From the NCBI GenBank assembly GCA_038326205.1, contig JBBQJV010000012.1, positions 6,328-70,327 on the forward strand: DNA of 64,000 nt, in the 5' to 3' direction. Position numbers and translations under genes: made by a program. The notes under the pieces were generated by a model. It saw only the letters and a list, made by a program, of their open reading frames with translations, was not told the origin of the DNA and did not search any database. The DNA is from UBA7672 sp038326205 (GTDB lineage Bacteria > Pseudomonadota > Alphaproteobacteria > Caulobacterales > Hyphomonadaceae). Positions 52,096-60,966 of this stretch are shown here, piece after piece; positions within the stretch are counted from its first letter, which is position 1; the number at the start of each line of letters is the position of its first letter.

Positions 52096-52668
52096 TCAGC
52101 GGCTCAACGAGCGGATCCACGACTCGGCGAGGCGGATCAGGGCGACAGCGAGGACGGATTTCAGAATGCTGCCGATCAAGAAAGGCGCCACCCCGGAATC
52201 GAACGCCCCCTGGGGCCCGATCCACATTGCGAGCCGAGCCCAGCCGCAGGCCAGAATAACGGCGTGCCCCAGCAGGAACACCCCAAACATCGGCAGCCAG
52301 CCGCGCAGACGCGGTCGCTCCGACAGCGCGCCACTGACCACCACTGCCACCACGAACCCTGCGAGATAGCCTGCGGTCGGCCCAGCAAAGGGATCAAGCC
52401 CGCCAGAACCATCCGCCAGAAACGGAAGACCCAACGCTGCTTGCGCCAGCCAGGTGATGACGATGGCGACACCCAGACGCGCGCCTGCCAGCCCCGCGAC
52501 GAGAAGGATCGCAAAGGTCTGCATCGTCATCGGCACAGGATACATCGGCGCCGACACCCACGACGACGCAGCAATCACCCAGCTGCCGCCGATCACCGCG
52601 GCAAGCCGCCAGACTGCCGGACGCTCCGAGAGAAACGCGCGAAGGGGCGCTACATGCACGTCCGACAT
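52096..52668 (-). CDS. bioY: Biotin transporter BioY
   Basis: A 190-residue membrane S-component with six hydrophobic helices. Recognisable segments are PVPMTMQTFAILLVAGLAG and AGYLAGFVVAVVV, with GRP-like GPTAGY. It takes up biotin, either alone or with an ECF module. It ends 5 bp from the antiporter gene, which converges on it. No bioMN genes are near. Confidence 0.93.
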   Translation of the reverse strand: MSDVHVAPLRAFLSERPAVWRLAAVIGGSWVIAASSWVSAPMYPVPMTMQTFAILLVAGLAGARLGVAIVITWLAQAALGLPFLADGSGGLDPFAGPTAGYLAGFVVAVVVSGALSERPRLRGWLPMFGVFLLGHAVILACGWARLAMWIGPQGAFDSGVAPFLIGSILKSVLAVALIRLAESWIRSLSR

Positions 52669-52823
52669 TACGGCTTTCCCCACCCGTCAGTCAGAAGGAC
52701 CCGAGGATAGCCCAAAGTCGCCAGACATCGCCGCGCCGCGTTGCCGCATCTGGCGCCTAATTGGTGATCCTTTTCGGTATCAGACGCGTAGACTGACTGG
52801 GTTTGAGGCGGCAAGATCAAAAG

Positions 52824-53774
52824 ATGAAGCGCTGGCGTTCAAACCTTGCTGTATTGGTCTTTGCCTTGCTAGCGCCTGCGTGCGCCTTGCGCGAAATTCC
52901 CTTCACGGAACTGCGAGCGGAGTACGGCCTGCCGACGTCAAAAACGTTCGTCGCGTCGCCCGGGGTGAATGTTCATTACACGGACGAAGGCCGCAACGAC
53001 GGTCGTGTGATCGTTATGGTTCACGGCTTTGCAGCGTCGGTGCAGGCCTGGGGTCCGTGGATCGAACGGTTGAAGGGCGACTACAGGCTCATCGCGATAG
53101 ACCTTCCCGGCCACGGCCTGACCGAAACGCCCCCGGGGTATCAGGCGTCGCTCGAAGGTAATGCCGCTCTCGTCGATGCGCTGACTGCAAAACTTGGCGT
53201 AAAGCATTTCGTCCTTGCCGGCAACTCGATGGGCGGTGCGGTGTCGCTGGCATATGCAATGGCGCATCAGGACAAGCTGGATGCGCTGGTGCTGGTCGAT
53301 GCTGCAGGCTGGCCCGGTGACGGATCACGCGGCGGTCCCCCCGGATTTGTCGGCCTGCTCAACAACGGCATCGGGCGCCTGTTCATCAAGATGGCTGACC
53401 CACATATGTTTGCCGTCGGCGGGCTGAAGTCGGCTTATGTCGACACGTCTCTCGTGACCGACGCGCTGGTCGATCGCTATGTCGACTTCGCCATGGCTCA
53501 GGGTCATCGCGACGTGCTACTGACCCAGCGCTCGCAGCCTGCACAAGCATGGACGACCGAAAGCTTTCGCCAGATCCACGTTCCCACACTGGTGATGGTC
53601 GGCGAGAAGGACGCGCTGATCCCGCCGTCAGATGCACGGGCGATCGCGAAGGCGATACCCAAGGCCTATTTCGTGGCCTTTCCGGAGGGCGGTCACCTGC
53701 CGATGGAACAACTGCCGGACGAGACGGTCCGCACCCTGCGCGCGTTCATTGAAGGCCTGCCTCCCGGTAGATGA
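52824..53774 (+). CDS. Alpha/beta hydrolase lipoprotein
   Basis: A 316-residue hydrolase with a lipoprotein leader (NLAVLVFALLAPACALRE). The core shows IVMVHGFAASVQAWGPWI (oxyanion hole), the nucleophile elbow LAGNSMGGAVSLA, an Asp near MVGEKDALIPPSD and the His in PEGGHLPMEQLP. Substrate unknown. AAAAG precedes ATG 52824; start inferred from the signal peptide. Confidence 0.88.
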   Translation: MKRWRSNLAVLVFALLAPACALREIPFTELRAEYGLPTSKTFVASPGVNVHYTDEGRNDGRVIVMVHGFAASVQAWGPWIERLKGDYRLIAIDLPGHGLTETPPGYQASLEGNAALVDALTAKLGVKHFVLAGNSMGGAVSLAYAMAHQDKLDALVLVDAAGWPGDGSRGGPPGFVGLLNNGIGRLFIKMADPHMFAVGGLKSAYVDTSLVTDALVDRYVDFAMAQGHRDVLLTQRSQPAQAWTTESFRQIHVPTLVMVGEKDALIPPSDARAIAKAIPKAYFVAFPEGGHLPMEQLPDETVRTLRAFIEGLPPGR

Positions 53775-53908
53775 GGGGCATAGTTGAGGGTCAGTTTGCC
53801 TCGCATTGCGCCCCTGCCGGCGGAAATAGGCAGAACTCTCCACGCAAGGCTCTGGCGAGCAAACGCATCATTCTGGCATAAGCAGCCCAGATGGTTGAGG
53901 AGAGCGGC

Positions 53909-55024
53909 ATGAAGATCGGCGTTCCGAAGGAAATCAAGACGCAGGAATATCGCGTAGGCCTGACGCCCGAGAGCGTGATGGAGATGACCCGAGGAGGCCA
54001 TGATGTGTTCGTGCAGGCGAGCGCGGGAATGGGGCTTGGCGCGACAGACGCGGCCTATGTAAAAGCCGGCGCAAAAATTCTGGAGACGGCTGCCGAGATC
54101 TTCGCGACCGCCGAGATGATCGTGAAGGTCAAGGAACCGCAGGCGGTCGAATGCGCGATGCTGACGTCAAAACACACGCTGTTCACCTACCTCCACCTCG
54201 CCGCTGACAAACCTCAAGCAGAGGCGCTGATGAAATCGGGTGCGACCTGCATCGCGTATGAGACCGTCACCAACCGCGCCGGTCGCCTTCCCCTGCTTCA
54301 GCCGATGAGCCAGGTCGCTGGCCGCATGTCGATCAATGTCGGCGCTTACGCGTTGATGAAAACGAAGCGGGGTCGCGGCTTGTTGCTCGGCGGCGTGCCC
54401 GGCGTGCCCGCTGCAAACGTTGTCATTCTTGGTGGTGGCGTTTCAGGAACGCACGCAGCCGAGATGGCGATCGGCAGCCGCGCCAATGTGACGGTGTTCG
54501 ATCGTTCGATGCCGCGTCTTGAAGAACTCGACGTGCAGTTCGGCGGGGCAGTCGACACAGTCTACGCAACACAGGGCGCGATCGATCGTGCGGTGCTGGA
54601 AGCCGATCTGGTGATCGGCGCTGTGCTGATCCCCGGCGCCGCCGCGCCAAAACTGATCACACGGGCGCATCTGAAAGAGATGCGGCCTGGCGCTGTGCTC
54701 GTGGATATCTCCATCGACCAGGGCGGTTGCTTCGAGACTTCCCGCCCGACAACACACGACGACCCGATCTACGAAATTGATGGCGTGCTGCATTACTGCG
54801 TCGCCAACATGCCCGGCGCGGTCCCGCGCACCTCGACCTATGCGTTGAACAATGTGACGCTGCCATTCGCGCTGGACCTTGCCAACAAGGGCACGAGGGC
54901 CGCGCTGAAAGCCGACCCGCACCTCGCCGAAGGGCTCAATGTCGCTGACGGCCAGATCGCGCATGCGGCTGTCGCGCATGACCTCGACCTGCCCTTTGCA
55001 AAACCGGCGTGGCTGGCGGCATGA
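53909..55024 (+). CDS. ald: Alanine dehydrogenase
   Basis: A 371-residue NAD-dependent enzyme converting alanine to pyruvate and ammonia. It opens MKIGVPKEIKTQEYRVGLTP, has the lysine and histidine of VKVKEPQ and FTYLHLAADK, and an NAD site VVILGGGVSGTHAAEMAIG. Length fits the family. Start 53909 has GAGAGCGGC upstream. Its stop overlaps the next gene's start. Confidence 0.95.
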   Translation: MKIGVPKEIKTQEYRVGLTPESVMEMTRGGHDVFVQASAGMGLGATDAAYVKAGAKILETAAEIFATAEMIVKVKEPQAVECAMLTSKHTLFTYLHLAADKPQAEALMKSGATCIAYETVTNRAGRLPLLQPMSQVAGRMSINVGAYALMKTKRGRGLLLGGVPGVPAANVVILGGGVSGTHAAEMAIGSRANVTVFDRSMPRLEELDVQFGGAVDTVYATQGAIDRAVLEADLVIGAVLIPGAAAPKLITRAHLKEMRPGAVLVDISIDQGGCFETSRPTTHDDPIYEIDGVLHYCVANMPGAVPRTSTYALNNVTLPFALDLANKGTRAALKADPHLAEGLNVADGQIAHAAVAHDLDLPFAKPAWLAA

Positions 55025-55473
55025 AGCGCGGACTTTCAGCGTTTGCGTTGATAGCGCTGGTCGCGTGCGACGGACCGGCGCCTGTCGACATGAAGGACCC
55101 GGCTTCAGTCGCTCACGCATTTGTCGATGCCTACAACACCCGCGATCTGTCGCGGATGTTGCCGCTTGTCGACCAGATCAACATGGATGCGATCAAGGCA
55201 GCCCTGAGCGGCGGCCCTGAAAGCGACGCCTGGCGCGGGATTTTCGCGCCCGAGATGGTCGCGATTCTCGCGCGCGAACAGGGCAAGGTGGAAGGCCCCC
55301 GCTACGACCGGAGCGACGCGGTCGTGAAAGTCGGCGAGTCCGGCGACGGCGACGCCTATGCGATTGTGCTGTCGAAGAGAAAAGACGATCACTGGCTGAT
55401 CGTGGAGAACTCAGTGCTCAGCGAAGCCGAGTTCGAGGCGATGGCGGTGGAGCCACCAAAACAGCGGAAATAG
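55021..55473 (+). CDS. Hypothetical lipoprotein
   Basis: A 150-residue protein with a lipoprotein leader (MKRGLSAFALIALVACDG). The mature part reads like an NTF2/SnoaL or DUF4878-type domain (HAFVDAYNTRDLSRMLPLVD near the start, DDHWLIVENSVLS near the end). It overlaps ald by four bases (ATGA), so the two are co-translated. No family is certain. Confidence 0.75.
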   Translation: MKRGLSAFALIALVACDGPAPVDMKDPASVAHAFVDAYNTRDLSRMLPLVDQINMDAIKAALSGGPESDAWRGIFAPEMVAILAREQGKVEGPRYDRSDAVVKVGESGDGDAYAIVLSKRKDDHWLIVENSVLSEAEFEAMAVEPPKQRK

Positions 55474-55582
55474 ATCCGTCCGCTGCGCAGCCGGACTGCA
55501 AGCGACCAACCAAGAGCGATTGCCCTACGCTCTGAGGGATCGCGAAGCGATCGCCTCGGAGGATGCATTCAGCGTGCGTCCC

Positions 55583-55614
55583 AAAAAAAACGCCGCCCCC
55601 TTTCGGAAACGGCG
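55583..55614 (-). terminator. Terminator of the hflK-hflC operon
   Basis: On the minus strand CGCCGTTTCC pairs with GGGGGCGGCG over a GAAA loop, followed by eight T. Confidence 0.92.
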
Positions 55615-55640
55615 CTGTTGTCTGTCAGATCAGGAACGAC

Positions 55641-56549
55641 CTACCGCCCGTCCTTGCTCTTGAAGTATTTGAAGAAGTCGCTGTCAGGCGACATCACGAA
55701 CGGCGTACCGGCCTTGATCGCGGTGTCGTAGGCGATCAGCGAACGATAGAAGGCAAAGAATTCCGGGTCCTTGTTGTAGGCCTGCGCGTAGATTTTGTTA
55801 CGCTCTGCATCGCCCTCGCCGCGCAGTTTCTGCGACTGCTGGTTGGCTTCGGCCTTGATGACGGCGACCTGCTTGTCAGCTTCACCGGTGATCGAGTTGA
55901 AGAGGCCCTCGCCTTCGGCGTTGTACTGGCTGACCTTCTGCTGGAGCTGCGATTTCATGCGCTCGTAGACGCGCTGAGAGTTCGCTTCCGGCAGGTCGGC
56001 CTTGCGGATACGAACGTCGATGATCTCGATACCGAGCGATGTCATCTGGGCCTGCAGGGACGAACGGACACGCTGCATAAGCGTGGCGCGTTGCGCCGAG
56101 ATGATGTCGGGCTGTGCGACCTTGCCGAGTTCGCCGCGAAGCGCCGCCGTGAAGCGCACGCCAAGCTGGGCGCGGCCATTGTCCTCGGTGGAAGCGGCGC
56201 GGAAGAACTGCAGCGGGTTGCTGATGCGCCAGCGCGCGATGGCGTCGACGTTGAGACGCTGCTGGTCGTTGGCGATGATCTCGTCGGCTTCGAGATCGTA
56301 GCCCATATTGCGCTTTTCATAGTACCGCACGTCGTCGACGAGCGGCATCTTGAAGTGCAGGCCGGCAGTGGCGTTCTGCATGGCTCCAGCTTCGGTCATG
56401 CCGGGCTGGGACGCGTTTACCGTGTACTGCGCCTGGCCGAAGCGAAGCACGATGGCCTGCTGGTCGACCGGCACGATGTAGAGTGCGTTGGCCACGATCA
56501 GGAGGATAGCTGCTGCGGCGATGCCGCTGATGACGAGAAGGCGTTGCAT
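55641..56549 (-). CDS. hflC: Protease modulator HflC
   Basis: A 302-residue SPFH/prohibitin-domain protein. One N-terminal membrane helix (LLVISGIAAAAILLIVANAL) leads into VPVDQQAIVLRFGQAQ. The SPFH domain and a coiled coil with EAEGLFNSITG-type helices follow; GMTEAGAMQN and DVRYYEKRNM are typical. With HflK it forms a periplasm-facing complex around the FtsH protease. It starts two bases after hflK ends. Confidence 0.95.
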   Translation of the reverse strand: MQRLLVISGIAAAAILLIVANALYIVPVDQQAIVLRFGQAQYTVNASQPGMTEAGAMQNATAGLHFKMPLVDDVRYYEKRNMGYDLEADEIIANDQQRLNVDAIARWRISNPLQFFRAASTEDNGRAQLGVRFTAALRGELGKVAQPDIISAQRATLMQRVRSSLQAQMTSLGIEIIDVRIRKADLPEANSQRVYERMKSQLQQKVSQYNAEGEGLFNSITGEADKQVAVIKAEANQQSQKLRGEGDAERNKIYAQAYNKDPEFFAFYRSLIAYDTAIKAGTPFVMSPDSDFFKYFKSKDGR

Positions 56550-56551
56550 GC

Positions 56552-57739
56552 TTATTGCCCCTTCGGCGTCTGGCGGCCGCGCAACTGGTCGAGCGGCAGG
56601 ATGGGAACGGCGCCGGACTTGTTGTCCAGGATGATCTGGTCAGTACGACCGATCACCTTTTCCATGGTCTCAAGGAACATCCGCTCGCGCGTGACACGGG
56701 GAGCAACCTTGTACTGTCCGTAGACAAGGTCAAAGCGTTCGGCTTCACCGACGGCGTTGGCGACGGATGCCGCTTTGTAGCCTTCAGCTTCGCGGAGGAT
56801 ACGGAGTGCCTCACCCTCGGCTTCGGGAACGACCTTGTTGCGGTAGGCAATGGCGTCCGCTTCGCGCTTGGCCTTGTTCTGTTCAGCGCTCGAGACCTCG
56901 CGCTGGACGCTGGCGACCTCTTCCGGGGCCGTGGCGCGAGCGATGGCGATCGAGATCACTTCGACGCCGGCATCGTAGGAGTTGAGCGTCTGCTGCATCA
57001 GGTCGCGCACGCGCGTTTGCACGCCGGTCAGGTCGCCCGTAGTGATCGGCTCGAACGCCGAGGTGCCGACGACTTCGCGCATGGCGCTTTCGCCGATCTG
57101 CTCGATGAGTTCGTTCCGACCAGCTTCCTTGTCGACGACCTTGAACAGGTAGTCATAGGGCTGGGCGATGCGCCAGTTGATGGTGAAGTCGACGTCGACG
57201 ATGTTCTCGTCTCCCGTCAACATAAGGTTGTTCTGATTGTCGCCGCCGATTCGCGTCCGCACCTCGGTGTTGACCGGCACGATTTCGTGACGCTCGATCG
57301 GGCTGGGCAGGCGGATACGGAAGCCCGGCTCCTCATAGCGATGGAATGTGCCGAAGCGCAGCACGACGGCGCGCTCCTGTTCGTTGACCTGGTAGATGCC
57401 GGTGAAGAGCCAGCCGACCACCGCAATGGCCAGCAGAATGATCAGTCCGGTAACGCCAAAGCCGCGCCCACGGCCTGCGCCACCCGCACCGCCTGAGCCA
57501 CCGCCAGAACCACCACCGTCCTTGCGCCGAAATCTCTCCTGCATGCGCCGCAGGGTTTCTTCGAGGTCGGGACGGTCTTTGCTGCCACCGGGACCACCGG
57601 GCTTGTTGCCACCGGGACCACCAGAGCCGCCGCCGGGTCTACCCCAAGGGCTCTCGCCGCCGCCATCTTTGCCGCCGCCGCCGGAACCGCCGCCGCCCCA
57701 GGGGCCGCCACCGCCGCCCTTGTTGTCGTTCCAGGGCAT
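56552..57739 (-). CDS. hflK: Protease modulator HflK
   Basis: A 395-residue SPFH protein. The first 90 residues are Gly/Pro rich (GGGGPWGGGGSGGGGKDGGG and later), as usual for alphaproteobacterial HflK. The membrane helix (GVTGLIILLAIAVVGWLFTG) is followed by NEQERAVVLRFGTFHRYEEP. Coiled coil near 260-330. It is the first gene of the hflK-hflC pair. Confidence 0.95.
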   Translation of the reverse strand: MPWNDNKGGGGGPWGGGGSGGGGKDGGGESPWGRPGGGSGGPGGNKPGGPGGSKDRPDLEETLRRMQERFRRKDGGGSGGGSGGAGGAGRGRGFGVTGLIILLAIAVVGWLFTGIYQVNEQERAVVLRFGTFHRYEEPGFRIRLPSPIERHEIVPVNTEVRTRIGGDNQNNLMLTGDENIVDVDFTINWRIAQPYDYLFKVVDKEAGRNELIEQIGESAMREVVGTSAFEPITTGDLTGVQTRVRDLMQQTLNSYDAGVEVISIAIARATAPEEVASVQREVSSAEQNKAKREADAIAYRNKVVPEAEGEALRILREAEGYKAASVANAVGEAERFDLVYGQYKVAPRVTRERMFLETMEKVIGRTDQIILDNKSGAVPILPLDQLRGRQTPKGQ

Positions 57740-57979
57740 TAGCCCCTCCTCGTTGCCTGCATGTCAGGGAGATTTGTGTCTTCTACTAGTTGAGCGCGCA
57801 TTAAAGCCGGTTCAAGACCGCGCTTTAAGAGACTTTCCCCCATCGCGCGACCAGTTTCCCCCATGACAAACTCGTGAGTCGCTCTGACGAAGACTTTGCA
57901 AGGCTTATTGACGGTAACGCGTATTACTTGAGAGGCCGAATAAACCCCGCTCTGGCGGCTTTCTTGCAACCTCGCCCCC

Positions 57980-58960
57980 ATGCCAACACCCCCATCAACC
58001 ATGGCCACCCCCTCCGTCACCGTCCTGATTGCAGCTTGGCGTGCAGCGGGAACGATCGGCCGCGCCGTCGCCTCGGCGCTTTTGCAGCCAGAAACGATGG
58101 AAGTTGTCGTCGTGGACGATGCTTCCGGGGACGATGGCGCAACGATCGCCGCGGCACGGGCAGCCGATGATGGGACGGGGCGGCTGACTGTTTTGTCGCA
58201 GGCGCAGAATGCCGGACCGGCGGCGGCGCGCAATGCAGCCATCAGGTCCAGCAAGGCGCCGTGGATCGCGGTTCTGGACTCGGACGACTTCATGGAGCCC
58301 GGACGGTTGGCCAAGCTGATGGCGCTGTCGCAGGCGGGCTACGATCTGATCGCCGACGACCTGCTGCAGACACCCGAAGGCCAGCCGGTCTCAGCGGGCA
58401 AGGTTTTGTGGTTCCGCGACGACCAGACCCCACTGGACATTTCGTTCGGCATGTTCATCGACAGCAATATCACTCGGGCCTCGCGCATGCGCCGCGAGCT
58501 GGGCTTCCTCAAGCCGCTGGTGCGCCGTTCGTTCCTCGAGGCCCACAGCCTGATCTATGACGAGGCCATGCGGCTGGGCGAGGACTACGACCTCTATGCA
58601 CGCATGCTCAGCCTCGGCGCGAAGATGCGGCTGATCCCTTGGACAGGCTATGTCAGCGTGATGCGGGGCAACTCGCTATCCCTCAACCACGGACGGACAG
58701 AACTCGCGGGGCTGGAGACAAGCGACGACCGGCTGCTGGCCACGGGACGGCTGTCGCCAGTCGACGCAAGCCTGGTCGAGCAACATCGCTTCTCGACGCG
58801 CTCGCGCCTCGTCTGGATCGACTTCATGGCGGCGCTAAAAGGCGGCAAGCCGTTCAAGGCCATGGGCGTCGTGCTGAAGGATGTGCGCCAGCTTCCGTAT
58901 GTGACGCAAGGTTTCATTCGCATGGTCACAGGCCGCTTTGGCGGCGCGAAGAAAACCTGA
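57980..58960 (+). CDS. Family 2 glycosyltransferase
   Basis: A 326-residue GT-A enzyme. The nucleotide-binding start is SVTVLIAAWRAAGTIGRAV, with VVVVDDASGDDG; the metal DxD is AVLDSDDFMEP, and RLGEDYDLYARM carries the catalytic base region. It resembles ExoU/SpsA-like transferases of exopolysaccharide clusters, but no such cluster is adjacent. First ATG 57980 or 58001 are both possible. Confidence 0.88.
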   Translation: MPTPPSTMATPSVTVLIAAWRAAGTIGRAVASALLQPETMEVVVVDDASGDDGATIAAARAADDGTGRLTVLSQAQNAGPAAARNAAIRSSKAPWIAVLDSDDFMEPGRLAKLMALSQAGYDLIADDLLQTPEGQPVSAGKVLWFRDDQTPLDISFGMFIDSNITRASRMRRELGFLKPLVRRSFLEAHSLIYDEAMRLGEDYDLYARMLSLGAKMRLIPWTGYVSVMRGNSLSLNHGRTELAGLETSDDRLLATGRLSPVDASLVEQHRFSTRSRLVWIDFMAALKGGKPFKAMGVVLKDVRQLPYVTQGFIRMVTGRFGGAKKT

Positions 58961-58993
58961 TAGCAGGGCGCTCGTCAGACCGAACGAGATCCT

Positions 58994-60112
58994 ATGCCCT
59001 CTGCTCCTGAAATCTCCAGTCTTGAACAACGGGTTCGCGCAGCGCTCGACAGCGTGATGGATCCCCGGACCGGGAGAGGTCTTGTCGCGTCGGGTCGCAT
59101 GAGCGGTCTGGTAGTGCGCGCAGACGGCAAGGTTGGCTTCGTGATCGAGACGGGCGTCGGCGCGGCGGATGAACCTCTGCGCAAGGCAGCTGAAATGGCC
59201 GTGGCGCGCGTTGATGACGTGAGCACGGTAACGGCTGTTCTGACAGCGGAAGCGACGACAGGCGCGCGGAGTGTTCCGGCGGCGCGGCCTGCCCTGGCGC
59301 CTGTGGCCCAACCGGCGGCGCAGGTCGTGAGGCCCGCGCGTGCGATCATTGCGGTGGCGTCCGCCAAAGGTGGCGTCGGCAAGTCCACGGTTGCTGTAAA
59401 CCTTGCGGTGGCGGCAGCGCGCAGCGGACTGCGCGTTGGCTTGCTGGATGCCGATGTGTTCGGGCCATCGCTGCCGACAATGCTCGGCACGGTCGGCATC
59501 AAACCAGAAGTAAAGAACAAGCGCATGCAGCCGGTGATGGCGCACGGGCTGGCGACCAATTCGATCGGCTATCTCGTCGATCCGGATCAGGCCGTGGTCT
59601 GGCGCGGGCCGATGGTGATGTCGGCGGTGAACCAGCTGATAAGCGACACTGACTGGGGCGATCTCGACATCCTGTTCATCGACACGCCGCCGGGCACGGG
59701 CGAGGTGCAACTGACGCTGGTGCAGAAACTTCCGCTCGATGGCGCGGTGATCGTCTCGACGCCGCAGGAAGTGGCGCTCGCCGATGTGCGGCGCGGCGTA
59801 GGCATGTTCCGCAAGACGCATGTGCCGGTGCTAGGCGTGATCGAGAACATGGCGTGGTTCGAACAATCCGATGGATCGCGCGCCTACATTTTCGGGAAGG
59901 AAGGCGCGCAGCGGACGGCAGAGGAGCTGGGCGTGCCATTCCTCGGGGCGCTGCCGATCCTGCCAGCATTGCGCGAAGGCGGAGACACCGGCGTGCCGGC
60001 AGCGACGGGATCCAGCTCGGCGGCAGAGGCGTTCCGCCTTCTTGCCGAAGCGGTGAACGAGGCGGTGGGCGCAGCGCCGAGCCAGCCAGCGCCGAAGATC
60101 GTGTTCGAATAG
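58994..60112 (+). CDS. mrp: Mrp/ApbC family iron-sulfur cluster carrier ATPase
   Basis: A 372-residue P-loop ATPase. An N-terminal DUF59/MIP18-like domain (residues 8-90) precedes the deviant Walker A SAKGGVGKSTVAVN. Further blocks are LLDADVFGPSLPTMLG, FIDTPPGTGEVQLTL and GVIENMAWF. The CxxC motif of many Mrp proteins is not present in the MAWF region (FEQSDGSRAYIFG instead), as in some alphaproteobacterial members. It would deliver Fe-S clusters to apoproteins. Confidence 0.92.
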   Translation: MPSAPEISSLEQRVRAALDSVMDPRTGRGLVASGRMSGLVVRADGKVGFVIETGVGAADEPLRKAAEMAVARVDDVSTVTAVLTAEATTGARSVPAARPALAPVAQPAAQVVRPARAIIAVASAKGGVGKSTVAVNLAVAAARSGLRVGLLDADVFGPSLPTMLGTVGIKPEVKNKRMQPVMAHGLATNSIGYLVDPDQAVVWRGPMVMSAVNQLISDTDWGDLDILFIDTPPGTGEVQLTLVQKLPLDGAVIVSTPQEVALADVRRGVGMFRKTHVPVLGVIENMAWFEQSDGSRAYIFGKEGAQRTAEELGVPFLGALPILPALREGGDTGVPAATGSSSAAEAFRLLAEAVNEAVGAAPSQPAPKIVFE

Positions 60113-60118
60113 CTCCCG

Positions 60119-60355
60119 CTAAAGTGACGCCGGTCCGGTATCGGCTGCGCTCTCTCCCAGCTCCTTCAAAGCCTTCTCGACGGCTTTGATATCCTCGCCC
60201 TCTTCCTGATCAGGCGGCGGCATGCCCTCCGTGCTGGCGCGTTCCTTCGCCATCGTGTCGGCTTCGAGTTGCCGGAGCTTCTCGATCTTGGCTTTGCGGT
60301 TCAGACGATCGTCGTTCAGGATCGTTCCTATCCGTTTCACTGTCTCGGTGGTCAT
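60119..60355 (-). CDS. Hypothetical small helical protein
   Basis: A 78-residue charged protein (MTTETVKRIGTILNDDRLNR, then helices rich in Glu, Lys and Ala). GGGAG lies ten bases upstream of ATG 60355. No family recognised. It is convergent with mrp, 6 bases apart. Confidence 0.65.
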   Translation of the reverse strand: MTTETVKRIGTILNDDRLNRKAKIEKLRQLEADTMAKERASTEGMPPPDQEEGEDIKAVEKALKELGESAADTGPASL

Positions 60356-60439
60356 TGCGGACTCCCTGTTGCCGTTCTTCTGATATGGAGCGCAAACGGA
60401 CGCGATCAAAGAATCTCGCAGGCTTCCTCGTATGACAGG

Positions 60440-60732
60440 CGCGGCGGCCTCTGAAACAGGTTGTGGCGCGCACGATTTGCAGAAGGCGGCGCCGACGCGA
60501 CCACCACGCTGAAGGCTGCTGCGCAGAGAGCGGTCAATCTCAACGTGGGCGCGCTGGTGGGCGGCTATGAGACAGTAGCGCGCATGCGCGATGAAGTGGC
60601 GTCCGTGTCCGGCATATCCGCAAGCTTCTTACCTTCGATGAGTTCGTCGAAGGGGTCGAGAATTTCGGTCACTACTTACAGCCGAAGATGAAGTGCCGCG
60701 CGCACATCAAATCGGCCAGAAGGTCGGCGTGA
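60440..60732 (+). pseudogene. 3' remnant of a RutA-like flavin monooxygenase gene
   Basis: One frame reads ADATTTLKAAAQRAVNLNVG and LVGGYETVARMRDEVASVSG; a shift near 60623 moves to RKLLTFDEFVEGVENFGHYL and QPKMKCRAHI, with a TGA at 60730-60732. The order and wording match the C-terminus of RutA/dimethylsulfone-type luciferase-like monooxygenases (GSYE..ARMLDE, LTFDDFVEGVE.FG). The catalytic N-terminal 250 residues are absent from this window, so this is a decayed fragment. Attribution to RutA itself is moderate. Confidence 0.65.
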
Positions 60733-60966
60733 AAATCTATCCTACGCCTTTCCGCGTTAACCTTTGTGAACGCCGCATGAAGCGATGAGCACAGGTAAAT
60801 TGCTGCCCCAGCAGATGAAATCTCTTGCGCTCTCGTCCGCCTGACTTAACGTTTTGTTTACGGAGGCCTCCGCTCGGGCGCCCGCTGTTGCGGGGTTTCG
60901 GGTCGGAAGTTTGGGAGGCGTGGCCCGGAGAGTGCATCTCTCAACGGGCAAGGACGGGAGTAGCGT
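60733..60966. other. Intergenic region
   Basis: No gene is supported. The Shine-Dalgarno-like GGGAG for the next gene lies at its end. Confidence 0.4.

Noticed and set aside
55563..57496. Two long plus-strand frames (386 and 313 codons) opposite hflC and hflK
   Set aside because: Shadows of the SPFH genes, with no independent start signals or domains.
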